From positions 62,001-126,000 of the forward strand of contig JACXUV010000001.1 in assembly GCA_014763715.1 (NCBI GenBank): a DNA stretch of 64,000 bases. The letters are read 5' to 3'. Positions 43,810 through 51,407 of this stretch are shown here, in pieces (within the stretch, counting starts at the first letter, position 1; each line of letters opens with the position of its first letter). The position numbers were made by a program, and so were the translations under genes. The notes beneath the pieces are model-generated. The model saw only the letters and a program-made list of their open reading frames with translations. It had not been told where the DNA came from and ran no database searches. The stretch is from Rhodobacterales bacterium. GTDB taxonomy: Bacteria; Pseudomonadota; Alphaproteobacteria; Caulobacterales; Hyphomonadaceae.

Positions 43810-44477
43810 ACCCGTCCATGGCACAGTCCGAATACGGGCTCTGGTTTCTCGCCGTCCTGAACTCTTTGGTCTTCATTATCTTCGCTTTCAGTTTCGCCAA
43901 ACCGTCGAGATCCAGGGACTGGACCTCTTTCGGCGCCTTCAGTGCCTTCATCATCGCGCTGTTTACGGAAATGTACGGCTTCCCGCTTTCGATCTACTTT
44001 CTTGCGCCCTGGCTTGAATCGAAATTTCCCGACATCAACTGGTTCGCCCACGAGTCCGGACATTTCTGGGAGATGATATTTGGCTGGAAGAGCAATCCGC
44101 ACTTCGGCCCATTCCACTGGGCGAGCCTCGGTCTCATATTTCTGGGCTTTAGCGTCCTGTCTGCCGCATGGCCTGTCCTGCACGGCGCGCTGCGCTCTGG
44201 CACACTCGCGCAAACAGGTATCTATGCCCGTATGCGGCACCCGCAATATGCAGGCTTCGTGCTGATCATGTTCGGTTTCCTCCTGCAGTGGCCAACCGTC
44301 CTGACCCTGATCATGTTCCCCATTCTCGTATTCATGTATGTCCGCCTGGCACTGAGGGAAGAACGCGATGCCGAAGCGCAATTCGGAGAGATGTACAGCG
44401 CCTATGCGGCTGTTACACCCCGCTTCTGGCCACGCTGGGGACACCTGCAGGACATCGAGCGTGCCCGGCACGAATAA
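43806..44477 (+). CDS. Isoprenylcysteine carboxyl methyltransferase (ICMT/PEMT)-like membrane protein
   Basis: A 223-residue membrane protein with about five helices. The C-terminal half has the ICMT-like SAM/lipid motif (GIYARMRHPQYAGFVLIMFG and ALREERDAEAQFGEMYSAY). Members next to copper ATPases are widespread but uncharacterised; they may methylate lipids or small molecules. It is translationally coupled to the DUF2933 gene. Confidence 0.85.
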   Translation: MNPSMAQSEYGLWFLAVLNSLVFIIFAFSFAKPSRSRDWTSFGAFSAFIIALFTEMYGFPLSIYFLAPWLESKFPDINWFAHESGHFWEMIFGWKSNPHFGPFHWASLGLIFLGFSVLSAAWPVLHGALRSGTLAQTGIYARMRHPQYAGFVLIMFGFLLQWPTVLTLIMFPILVFMYVRLALREERDAEAQFGEMYSAYAAVTPRFWPRWGHLQDIERARHE

Positions 44478-44528
44478 GTGTTGATCACGGCAGGCGCGAA
44501 TTCATGCTTTTCGCGAAGGGACGGCGTA

Positions 44529-45083
44529 TCAAATGGAAATCGTGACGATATTGCCGTTTTGATAGATATATTCCGGAACGGGAAGGTTGAGAGGCGCCGG
44601 TCCCTTCCGGATTCGGCCGGACGTATCATAATGTGACCCATGACAGGGACAATACCATCCGCCATAGTCTCCGACATTTCCCTGATTGGGACCAAGCGGA
44701 ACGCAGCCAAGATGTGTGCAGACGCCAGAAGTTATCAGAATGGCGGGATTGAGGCCCCCATCCTGATTGGGACGCAGGCGCTCTTCGTCGGTCTCCGGGT
44801 CGCGAAGCCGCGAAATATTGACCGCACGGGCTTCGGCGATTTCAACTTCCGTCCTGTGCCGGACGAAAAATGGCTTGCCGCCGATCAGGACCCTCAGCTC
44901 GCTACCGACCCTTATCTTTGAAATATCGACATCCAGGGAACTGGAGGCTCGCGTATCCCCGGCGGGGTTCATCTGGTCGACCAGCGGCCAGGCCGCCATC
45001 GCGGCCCCACCAAACGCGACAGCACCGGTCGCCACAAAAATGAAGTTCCGCCGCTCGTCGCTTGCAGGCATCTCGTCGGTCAT
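44529..45083 (-). CDS. petA: Rieske iron-sulfur protein (PetA-like), orphan
   Basis: A 184-residue protein with a Tat/membrane N-terminus (DERRNFIFVATGAVAFGGAA) and both Rieske cluster boxes, GVCTHLGCVPLG and YCPCHGSHYDTSG. Linker and basal domain match the bc1-complex subunit. GGGAG lies eight bases before the ATG at 45083. No cytochrome b or c1 gene lies nearby, so it is separate from a bc1 operon. It is either a second subunit used under copper stress or a protein with another redox partner. Confidence 0.92.
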   Translation of the reverse strand: MTDEMPASDERRNFIFVATGAVAFGGAAMAAWPLVDQMNPAGDTRASSSLDVDISKIRVGSELRVLIGGKPFFVRHRTEVEIAEARAVNISRLRDPETDEERLRPNQDGGLNPAILITSGVCTHLGCVPLGPNQGNVGDYGGWYCPCHGSHYDTSGRIRKGPAPLNLPVPEYIYQNGNIVTISI

Positions 45084-45351
45084 TCGGACCACTCCCTTAT
45101 CCGGCCCGCAGACCCCTTTGCGGTGGCAGGCCTCAGGTCTTCACGATCCCGATCTCGGTTATGCTTTGCCCCGGAGGGGACGGTCCTGCAATGCACCGGG
45201 ATCGTGGGGGGAAGGACGCACGGGAACATTGCAGGACCTGACGGCAATGTGTGGGACCATTGCCGCTGTCTCTGTTTTTGCGCCAAACGGTGCCTCATCT
45301 CTTGAGGACGAGGTCCGGAGCGGACGCAAGATTGCGGTCTGTTGGCCGGGC

Positions 45352-45792
45352 CTATTGAGTCCCGTCACCGCCCCCCTGACCCTCAGTCTTCGGACAGTGA
45401 TCGGCGGGGTCATGTTCCTTTGCTTCATGCTTGGCATCGCAATCATCGGCGCCCATCTGGTTCATCTTCGTACCATCCTGGCCCATCATCATGCCATCGC
45501 CGTCCATTTTCATGCCGTCATGGTCCATCATCATGCCGTCGCCGCCCATTTTCATGGCGCCGTGATCCATCATGTTGCCGCCTTGCGTCATCATCTGGCC
45601 ACCGGTCATCTGGCTCTCCATACCGGCCTTGCAATCAGGCATGCCTTCATGGCCTGTCATGCAGGAAGCTCCGCCAGCAACACCGGATTCGGCGGCGGGC
45701 TTGTCGCCATGATCGTGAGAATCGTGACCGCCCTGAGCCAGTGCCACGGGCGATAGGGCGAGCATTGCAGCCGCTATCCAGACAGGTTTCAT
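45352..45792 (-). CDS. Met/His-rich repeat periplasmic protein, likely copper-binding
   Basis: A 146-residue secreted protein with a signal peptide ending VALAQ and AAAAGGAG before the ATG at 45792. The mature part is dominated by Met, Asp, Gly and His. Residues 74-115 are three tandem 14-residue units, MMDHGAMKMGGDGM, MMDHDGMKMDGDGM and MMGQDGTKMNQMGA. Four cysteines flank them (GASCMTG, MPDCKAG, DDCDA, DHCPK). No known fold is recognised. Composition and place suggest periplasmic copper storage or chelation. Confidence 0.8.
   Translation of the reverse strand: MKPVWIAAAMLALSPVALAQGGHDSHDHGDKPAAESGVAGGASCMTGHEGMPDCKAGMESQMTGGQMMTQGGNMMDHGAMKMGGDGMMMDHDGMKMDGDGMMMGQDGTKMNQMGADDCDAKHEAKEHDPADHCPKTEGQGGGDGTQ
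45448..45573. repeat. 42-bp coding tandem repeat (three units)
   Basis: The DNA for residues 74-115 of the Met/His-rich protein repeats with a 42-base period, the third copy being divergent. It explains why long open frames appear on the opposite strand here; those are not genes. Confidence 0.75.
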
Positions 45793-45929
45793 GAGTAAAC
45801 TCCTTTTCAAACCTCGGGAACGCAAGGGGATGTGCGCTCCTGAAACGTATTACGTCGCATCTGCGTGCGCCCCTCAGGCAGACAGCCTTGCGCACTGCAA
45901 ATATGTTTCCTGACCGAGCAAGGGGTTCC

Positions 45930-46832
45930 ATGACCGGCCCGCACGCGCTTGCCATCCTCGTTATGCTCCTCTGGGCCGGTTGTTATCCGTTTATCGCAAT
46001 GGGCCTGTCTGATGCGCCTCATCTGACGTTCGCCGCCTTGCGCGCCCTTCTTGCAGGAGGCGGCCTTCTTGCCATTGCCGGTGCACGGAAATGCCGCCTT
46101 CCTTCCAGCGCGGCGGAATGGGGGTGGATCTGCCTGACGGGGCTCAGCATGACCAGTCTTGGCTATTTCGGCATGTTCCACGCCTCCGAATTCGTGTCTC
46201 CGGGGCTGGCCACCATGATCGAAAGCCTGCAGCCCATGATGGCGGCTATACTCGCCTTCCTGTTTCTCGGGGAGCGCCCCCGCCTCGTGAACTGGACGGG
46301 CCTTGTTCTGGGGGCTGTCGGTGTTTCCCTGGTCGCTGCCCCGAAAATCCTTGCTGCAGGGGGTGACCAGGCCCTGAACGGCATGGGCTTCGTCATGATT
46401 GCCACAGGCGGTGTGGCGGCAGGCAATATCGCGATCAAGAATGTGTCCGCCAGCGTCGATGCATCCATGGCCATGGGATTGCAGCTCGTGATTGGCGCCG
46501 TGCCTCTGGCCCTGCTTGCAGCATTCGGCCCGGACCCGCTCGCCATCACCTGGTCCGCACGCTTTGCGCTCTCCCTGACAGTCCTGGCACTTCCCGGTAC
46601 CGCACTGGCCTACTGGCTCTGGCACAAGGTCCTGCAATCGCTGGACGTCTCAGAAGCGGCCAGTTTCAGCTTCCTGGTACCGCTGATCGGCGTCAGCGCC
46701 GGCGCAGCCTTCTTCGGGGAAACCATCGGAGGAAATGTCGCGCTTGGTGCGATGCTGGCCGCGCTTGGACTATATCTCGCGTCCAGCCGGAACCCACGGA
46801 CGTCACCGTTACCTGGGCGGCGCGATCACTGA
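45930..46832 (+). CDS. EamA/DMT family transporter
   Basis: A 300-residue membrane protein with ten predicted helices in two EamA repeats (ALAILVMLLWAGCYPFIAMG; ASFSFLVPLIGVSAGAAFFG with the GE motif). Members usually export amino acids or metabolites. The start at 45930 is chosen for AAGGGG just upstream. The 3' end overlaps the end of the convergent sigma-factor gene by seven bases. Confidence 0.9.
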   Translation: MTGPHALAILVMLLWAGCYPFIAMGLSDAPHLTFAALRALLAGGGLLAIAGARKCRLPSSAAEWGWICLTGLSMTSLGYFGMFHASEFVSPGLATMIESLQPMMAAILAFLFLGERPRLVNWTGLVLGAVGVSLVAAPKILAAGGDQALNGMGFVMIATGGVAAGNIAIKNVSASVDASMAMGLQLVIGAVPLALLAAFGPDPLAITWSARFALSLTVLALPGTALAYWLWHKVLQSLDVSEAASFSFLVPLIGVSAGAAFFGETIGGNVALGAMLAALGLYLASSRNPRTSPLPGRRDH

Positions 46833-47398
46833 TCGGCGGACTCGACCTGCGCCTGGAGGATTTTTCTTGCCCGGTAGACGCGCGTCTCGACGGTTTTGAC
46901 CGATACGCCGAGAATATCTGCGACCTCGATCTGCGGCAGGTCCTGCAGGACCTGCAGCGTGAACGCCACCCTCAGCTTCTCCGGCAATTCGTCGATCATG
47001 GCGGACACGCGTCTCAGCTCATCGTGAATTTCAAAACCGCCCGGGATGTCCGCCCCGTGGTCCGCGATATCCGGACGGTCCGGAACGTCGAGCGGCGCGG
47101 CCTGGAAGAAGAAACTCCTTACCGCACGTTTCCTTCCGTGATCGCGCACCTTGTTGAGGGCGATATGATAGATCCATGTCGAAAACTTGCGTGACGGATC
47201 ATAGCGGTCGATTGACCGCCAGGCGGCCGTGAATGCGTCCTGGAGCACGTCATACGCGTCCTCATCCCCACGCATGGACCGGTGAATATAGCGATAGAGC
47301 GGCTCCTTGTAGCGGCGCATAAGCTCGGTGAAGGCGCGCTCCTCGCCTCCCGCCGCCGCAACGGCAAGTTCCGCGTCTGTTCGCTCATTATGGGCCAC
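46826..47398 (-). CDS. ECF sigma factor, CnrH-like
   Basis: A 190-residue sigma factor with region 2 (EPLYRYIHRSMRGDEDAYDV, FSTWIYHIALNKVRDHGRKR) and region 4 (LPQIEVADILGVSVKTVETR). It begins at a GTG (47398). It follows a CnrX-like sensor and CnrY-like anti-sigma in the order Y-X-H, the arrangement of the cobalt/nickel-responsive cnrYXH system of Cupriavidus. Its target promoters probably include its own operon. Confidence 0.9.
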   Translation of the reverse strand: MAHNERTDAELAVAAAGGEERAFTELMRRYKEPLYRYIHRSMRGDEDAYDVLQDAFTAAWRSIDRYDPSRKFSTWIYHIALNKVRDHGRKRAVRSFFFQAAPLDVPDRPDIADHGADIPGGFEIHDELRRVSAMIDELPEKLRVAFTLQVLQDLPQIEVADILGVSVKTVETRVYRARKILQAQVESADQ

Positions 47399-47408
47399 GC
47401 GACTATGT

Positions 47409-47843
47409 CTATTGCTCCTTCAGTGCCCGAACGATTTCCTTGTCGAACGCCTTAGCCTGCTCCTCATCCAGTATCTCGCGCATCTCGAACACATGCTCGA
47501 TGGTGAGCTTCTGCAGCTCCCCCATGGCCTCGTGAAAATCATCAATCGCCGCCTGGACAGCGGGGGAATTCGCCTTGTCGGTCTCGATCGCGTCGGCGAG
47601 CGCGAGATTGGCCGCTCGCAACCTTGCTTCAAGCTCCTTCTTGCGCGCCGCGAACTTGCGTTCAACGACTTCAAGGCGCTGCTCCTGTGCGTCGGAGAGC
47701 TCGAGGTCCTTGTGGATCAGATCATGTAGACCTGAAGCCCGCTGGACCTCCGGCGCCGGGGACCAGTTTCCGGCAAGAAAAACGCCGGTCATGCCTGCAC
47801 ACAGCGCAACAAAGGCAACGATGATCCAGTGTTCAAGCCGCAT
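47409..47843 (-). CDS. CnrX/ZraP-like periplasmic heavy-metal sensor
   Basis: A 144-residue protein with one N-terminal membrane anchor (HWIIVAFVALCAGMTGVFLA) and a helical periplasmic domain with HDLIHKDLELSDAQEQRLEV and the CnrX/RsxA-type LTIEHVFEMREIL. The histidines and the methionine match positions used by CnrX to bind Ni/Co. It sits between the CnrY-like anti-sigma and the CnrH-like sigma gene. The actual metal here is unknown. Confidence 0.85.
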   Translation of the reverse strand: MRLEHWIIVAFVALCAGMTGVFLAGNWSPAPEVQRASGLHDLIHKDLELSDAQEQRLEVVERKFAARKKELEARLRAANLALADAIETDKANSPAVQAAIDDFHEAMGELQKLTIEHVFEMREILDEEQAKAFDKEIVRALKEQ

Positions 47844-47851
47844 AAGCTTTC

Positions 47852-48163
47852 CTAGCGCAATAATCCGGAAGGTCCGTACGACGCCTCAACCGAAAACACC
47901 GAAAGCTCGTTCGGTCCGGAAGTTCTGGGAACAGAGATCACCCCGACGAAGAGACCGACCGCAAGCGCAACGGCAATGCTGCGGGAGAGCACAGGCATGG
48001 CGGAAACCTGGCCATTGGTTGCAACGCCGAAAAGGCCTCCCCTTTGTGTTCCCGTGGCCCGTGCATCGACCCGGGCCCAGACTTCGGGCTCGATATGGCT
48101 GAGGTCGCGATCGGCCGGCAGGGCCTTGATCCCCGCGATGAGGGCGTCGAGATCCTTGTTCAT
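47852..48163 (-). CDS. CnrY-like anti-sigma factor
   Basis: A 103-residue protein with a cytoplasmic N-terminal segment (MNKDLDALIAGIKALPADRD; SHIEPEVWARVDARA) like the sigma-binding arm of CnrY, followed by one membrane helix (SIAVALAVGLFVGVISV) and a short periplasmic tail. It is first in the Y-X-H operon, with AAAGGAG upstream and an ECF-type promoter in front. Confidence 0.8.
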   Translation of the reverse strand: MNKDLDALIAGIKALPADRDLSHIEPEVWARVDARATGTQRGGLFGVATNGQVSAMPVLSRSIAVALAVGLFVGVISVPRTSGPNELSVFSVEASYGPSGLLR

Positions 48164-48199
48164 GGCGCTCTCCTTTCAGATAGCAAGATTAGGGAGGAT

Positions 48200-48228
48200 T
48201 ACGTATTGCCCTGTACGCGGCAGTTTCA
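48200..48228 (-). promoter_or_regulatory. Candidate ECF-type promoter of the cnrYXH-like operon
   Basis: Read leftwards, TGAAAC (48228-48223) is followed after 17 bases by TACGTA (48205-48200). The spacing and the AAC -35 core are like ECF sigma promoters. The predicted transcript starts ~30 bases before the CnrY-like start codon, suggesting autoregulation. This is a pattern match only. Confidence 0.4.
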
Positions 48229-48363
48229 ACACCCCCTCATGAATCTACTGCTAATAATTGGTATGCATCGACAAGCGTCCTTGCAATCAGCTGACTGCAC
48301 GGGCTGTACCGAACCGCCAGATTGCCTGTTTGCAGGAATTTCGTCGCTTGGCGAGAGGGAGAC

Positions 48364-48840
48364 ATGACGCAAATAAGGAAAAAAATCACAGAACTCGACC
48401 CGGCCCGCAGGCCACTGCGATTTGCCCTCTCCTATGTCCTCGTCCTGACTGTCGTCAATCTCGTCTGGGAAATCGCGCAATTGCCGCTTTATACCCTCTG
48501 GACCGAAGCCTCGTTGGCCGAAAAGACTTTCGCGATCCTTCATTGCACGATCGGGGACGGGCTGATCGGATCAGCAACGCTTGCCCTGGCTCGGCTTGCC
48601 TTCGGCGGGCGGCGCTGGCCCGCGCAGCACTACTGGCGCGTTGCGCTGGCAGCGACGCTTCTGGGGATTGCCTATCTCATTTTTAGTGAGTGGCTGAATG
48701 TCAGCCTGCGCGGCAGCTGGGCCTATCGGGACGCCATGCCGACGGTCGGTCCCCTGGCCACAGGCCTTGCCCCGCTCCTGCAATGGGTCATCCTGCCACC
48801 ATTGGTTTTCCTGCTGACGCGCAAGGCGCGGCTTTTCTGA
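48364..48840 (+). CDS. Membrane protein of unknown function
   Basis: A 158-residue protein with four hydrophobic helices (FALSYVLVLTVVNLVWEIAQ, TIGDGLIGSATLALARLAF, ALAATLLGIAYLIFSEWLNV, PLLQWVILPPLVFLLT). GAGGGAG precedes the ATG at 48364. It is divergent from the cnrYXH-like operon. No family was recognised with confidence. Confidence 0.72.
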   Translation: MTQIRKKITELDPARRPLRFALSYVLVLTVVNLVWEIAQLPLYTLWTEASLAEKTFAILHCTIGDGLIGSATLALARLAFGGRRWPAQHYWRVALAATLLGIAYLIFSEWLNVSLRGSWAYRDAMPTVGPLATGLAPLLQWVILPPLVFLLTRKARLF

Positions 48841-49019
48841 ACGACTGACGGTCTGCACAAGCGGCTGTTGCCTGGGAATTGCCCTGTTTTGGACCGGTAC
48901 GGGCGGGATCTGGTCCGGAAGCCTTTTGCTACCCGGCATGAGGGGAAGAGGGAGACACGGCGTATGTGTGATTGTTGGCGGCGCATGAGGCGCACAAGGC
49001 AACCGGAGCCCGGTAAATC

Positions 49020-51407
49020 ATGACAGCACATTGGCAGGACGGATATGGCCTGATCGTCCACACGGACGAAACCCGTCAGCGCCTTGCAGACATTCTGCAT
49101 TCGGCCCGGCGCGGCGAGCTGGCCCTGACCGAGCCGCAGGCAGAAAGCGTGCTGGCAGCAACTGACCGCCTGGCAAATGCGGCGATGTGGCTCGTCGCGC
49201 ACATGACTTACGCCTGCCGGGTCGATCTGTCCGGAACCCCTCTTTCTGCCGAGGACTTCAAGCCGTCTCCCGAAGGCCACACCGGCGGCTCCCTGAACAT
49301 GGCGATCGCCTTTGCGGGCTACCTTGCAGCCAACGCCCTGAGCGGACACACACGTGCCTGGACACTTGGCCAGGGCCATTGCGTGGCCGCGATCGAAGCG
49401 GTCAACACACTCACGGGCAATGTATCCGCTTCGCAGCGCGGCCGGTATGACCGCAGCGAAGCCGGACTGACCCGGCTCGTCCGCGATTTTTACAGCTATG
49501 CCATGACGTCCGATGGAAAGCCGGCCGTTCCCCTTGGAAGCCACGTTAATCCAAATACGGCCGGCGGCCTCTCGGAAGGCGGGTACCTCGGCTTTGCAAG
49601 CCTGCAATATATCCATATGCCGTTGCCTGGGGAACGCCTGGTGGCCTTTCTGAGCGATGGCGCGTTCGAGGAGCAGCGCGGATCCGACTGGGCACCGAGA
49701 TGGTGGCGCGCCTCCGACAGCGGCTTTGCCATTCCGGCGATGGTCCTCAATGGGAGGCGGATCGAACAACGAACGGAAATCTCCCAGGAAGGCGGTCTCG
49801 ACTGGCTGGTTCGCCACCTTGAACTGGGCGGGTTTGACCCGATCATCCTGGATGGTCACGATCCCCTGTCCTATGCCTGGGGCATCCTTGAAGCCGAAAA
49901 GCGGCTGGTCGGACTCTCAGAGGCTGACGGCCCCTATCCGGCAAGGCTCCCCTATCTCATTGCGCCGTGCGTAAAGGGCTACGGTTTCCCGGGCGCTGGG
50001 ACCAACCGGGCCCATAACCTCCCTCTCGCCGGCAACCCCCATACCGACCCCGCAGCGCGAGCGGCCTTCAATGAAGGGGCAAGGGCACTCTTCACACCAC
50101 ATGACGTTCTGGATAACGCAATCCGTTCACTGAGCACCCACAAGGCGCAAGGGCGAGTGCTGGAAAGCCGGAACGCCTGCGCCGTTCGGAATGTACCGGG
50201 CCCGCACCTTCCTCCACACGCGGCGGCAGGGTCTGGAAGCGAGCCCCCGGCCTGCGCCATGGACGGCATCGACCGGTGTTTCGCCGGCATTGCGCGCGCC
50301 AATCCGCACCTGCGCATCCGGGTTGCGAACCCCGACGAGCTTCGCTCGAATCACATGCCGCTCACGCTGGAACTGCTGAAACACCGGGTCAACGTCCCCG
50401 AACCCGGCACGCCGGAAGACATCAATGGCTCGATCATTACCGCGTTGAACGAAGAAGCCGTCATCTCGGCTGTGCTCGGCAACAAGGCCGGACTGAACCT
50501 GGCGGTCAGTTATGAAGCCTTCGCCATGAAAATGCTTGGCGCCCTGCGGCAGGAAATCATCTTTGCGCGCCGCCAGAAGGAACTCGGCCAGCCCCCCGGC
50601 TGGATCAGTGTCCCCCTGATCGCGACATCCCACACCTGGGAGAACGCCAAGAACGAGCAATCTCATCAGGATCCGACCCTGCCCGAAGCCCTGCTCGGCG
50701 AGATGTCCGATACGGCGCGCGTCATCTTTCCGGTCGACGCAAACAGCGCCGCGGAAGCCCTCCACAGTGTCTATCGCGGACGTGGCGAAATCGCCTGTCT
50801 TGTCATTCCCAAACGACAGGTCGGCGAGCTCCTAACCCAGGAAGAGGCCGCCGATGCTCTCAGGATCGGCGCCATCCGGATTGCCGGAGACCTCGAATCC
50901 GCACGCGTCCAGTTCGTCGCCATCGGCGCCTACCAGGCGGTCGAGGCGCTTGCGGCCCATGACCGGCTGGCCGGGCGCGGCGTGGCCTCCTGCGTCACCC
51001 TGGTGCTTGAACCCGGTCGGTTCCGTTCCGGCCGGGACCCGATCGAAACGGCCAGCACCGCACCGGATCATATTGTCCGCGCCCTGTTCCCGGCCGGCCT
51101 GCCCCGCATACTCCTGACCCATACCCGGCCGGAACCCATGACCGGCCTGCTCAGACGTATCGACGAAGGCCCCGGCCGGCTGCGGGCGCTCGGATATATC
51201 TCACGAGGCGGTACACTGGATGTACCAGGAATGCTGTTTGCCAATCGCTGTACCTGGGCCCACGCGGTCGACGCGGCCATGACGATCGCCGGTCTCCGGC
51301 AGACCGGCCTGCTCACGGAAGATGAGCGCCGCGCCATTGAAGGTAACGGCGACCCGTCCGTGCTGAAACAGGTTTTACCCATCCACCGAACGGAGACCGT
51401 GCAATGA
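49020..51407 (+). CDS. Divergent phosphoketolase-family (XFP-like) TPP enzyme
   Basis: A 795-residue protein with the length and order of xylulose-5-phosphate/fructose-6-phosphate phosphoketolases. EGHTGGSLNMAIAFAG replaces the usual GHWGTxPG block. GQGHCVAAIEA, LSEGGYLGFASLQY, LSDGAFEEQRG and MVLNGRRIEQ correspond to the XFP E-G-G-x-L-G-Y, G-D-G and N-G-x-K-I sites, so TPP binding looks kept. VIFPVDANSAAEAL is a C-terminal XFP block. Sequences of this sort are often labelled xylulose 5-phosphate 3-epimerase. Classical members yield acetyl phosphate plus glyceraldehyde 3-phosphate. It is first in a four-gene overlapped operon. Confidence 0.8.
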   Translation: MTAHWQDGYGLIVHTDETRQRLADILHSARRGELALTEPQAESVLAATDRLANAAMWLVAHMTYACRVDLSGTPLSAEDFKPSPEGHTGGSLNMAIAFAGYLAANALSGHTRAWTLGQGHCVAAIEAVNTLTGNVSASQRGRYDRSEAGLTRLVRDFYSYAMTSDGKPAVPLGSHVNPNTAGGLSEGGYLGFASLQYIHMPLPGERLVAFLSDGAFEEQRGSDWAPRWWRASDSGFAIPAMVLNGRRIEQRTEISQEGGLDWLVRHLELGGFDPIILDGHDPLSYAWGILEAEKRLVGLSEADGPYPARLPYLIAPCVKGYGFPGAGTNRAHNLPLAGNPHTDPAARAAFNEGARALFTPHDVLDNAIRSLSTHKAQGRVLESRNACAVRNVPGPHLPPHAAAGSGSEPPACAMDGIDRCFAGIARANPHLRIRVANPDELRSNHMPLTLELLKHRVNVPEPGTPEDINGSIITALNEEAVISAVLGNKAGLNLAVSYEAFAMKMLGALRQEIIFARRQKELGQPPGWISVPLIATSHTWENAKNEQSHQDPTLPEALLGEMSDTARVIFPVDANSAAEALHSVYRGRGEIACLVIPKRQVGELLTQEEAADALRIGAIRIAGDLESARVQFVAIGAYQAVEALAAHDRLAGRGVASCVTLVLEPGRFRSGRDPIETASTAPDHIVRALFPAGLPRILLTHTRPEPMTGLLRRIDEGPGRLRALGYISRGGTLDVPGMLFANRCTWAHAVDAAMTIAGLRQTGLLTEDERRAIEGNGDPSVLKQVLPIHRTETVQ

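Noticed and set aside
44767-45756. 329-residue open frame on the plus strand over the Rieske and Met-rich genes
   Set aside because: Its sequence is the antisense of the Rieske gene and of the Met/His 42-base repeats (giving long HHHAV runs), and it has no family resemblance.
48723-49859. 378-residue leftward open frame at the start of the phosphoketolase-like gene
   Set aside because: Antisense to conserved TPP-enzyme sequence; no family features.
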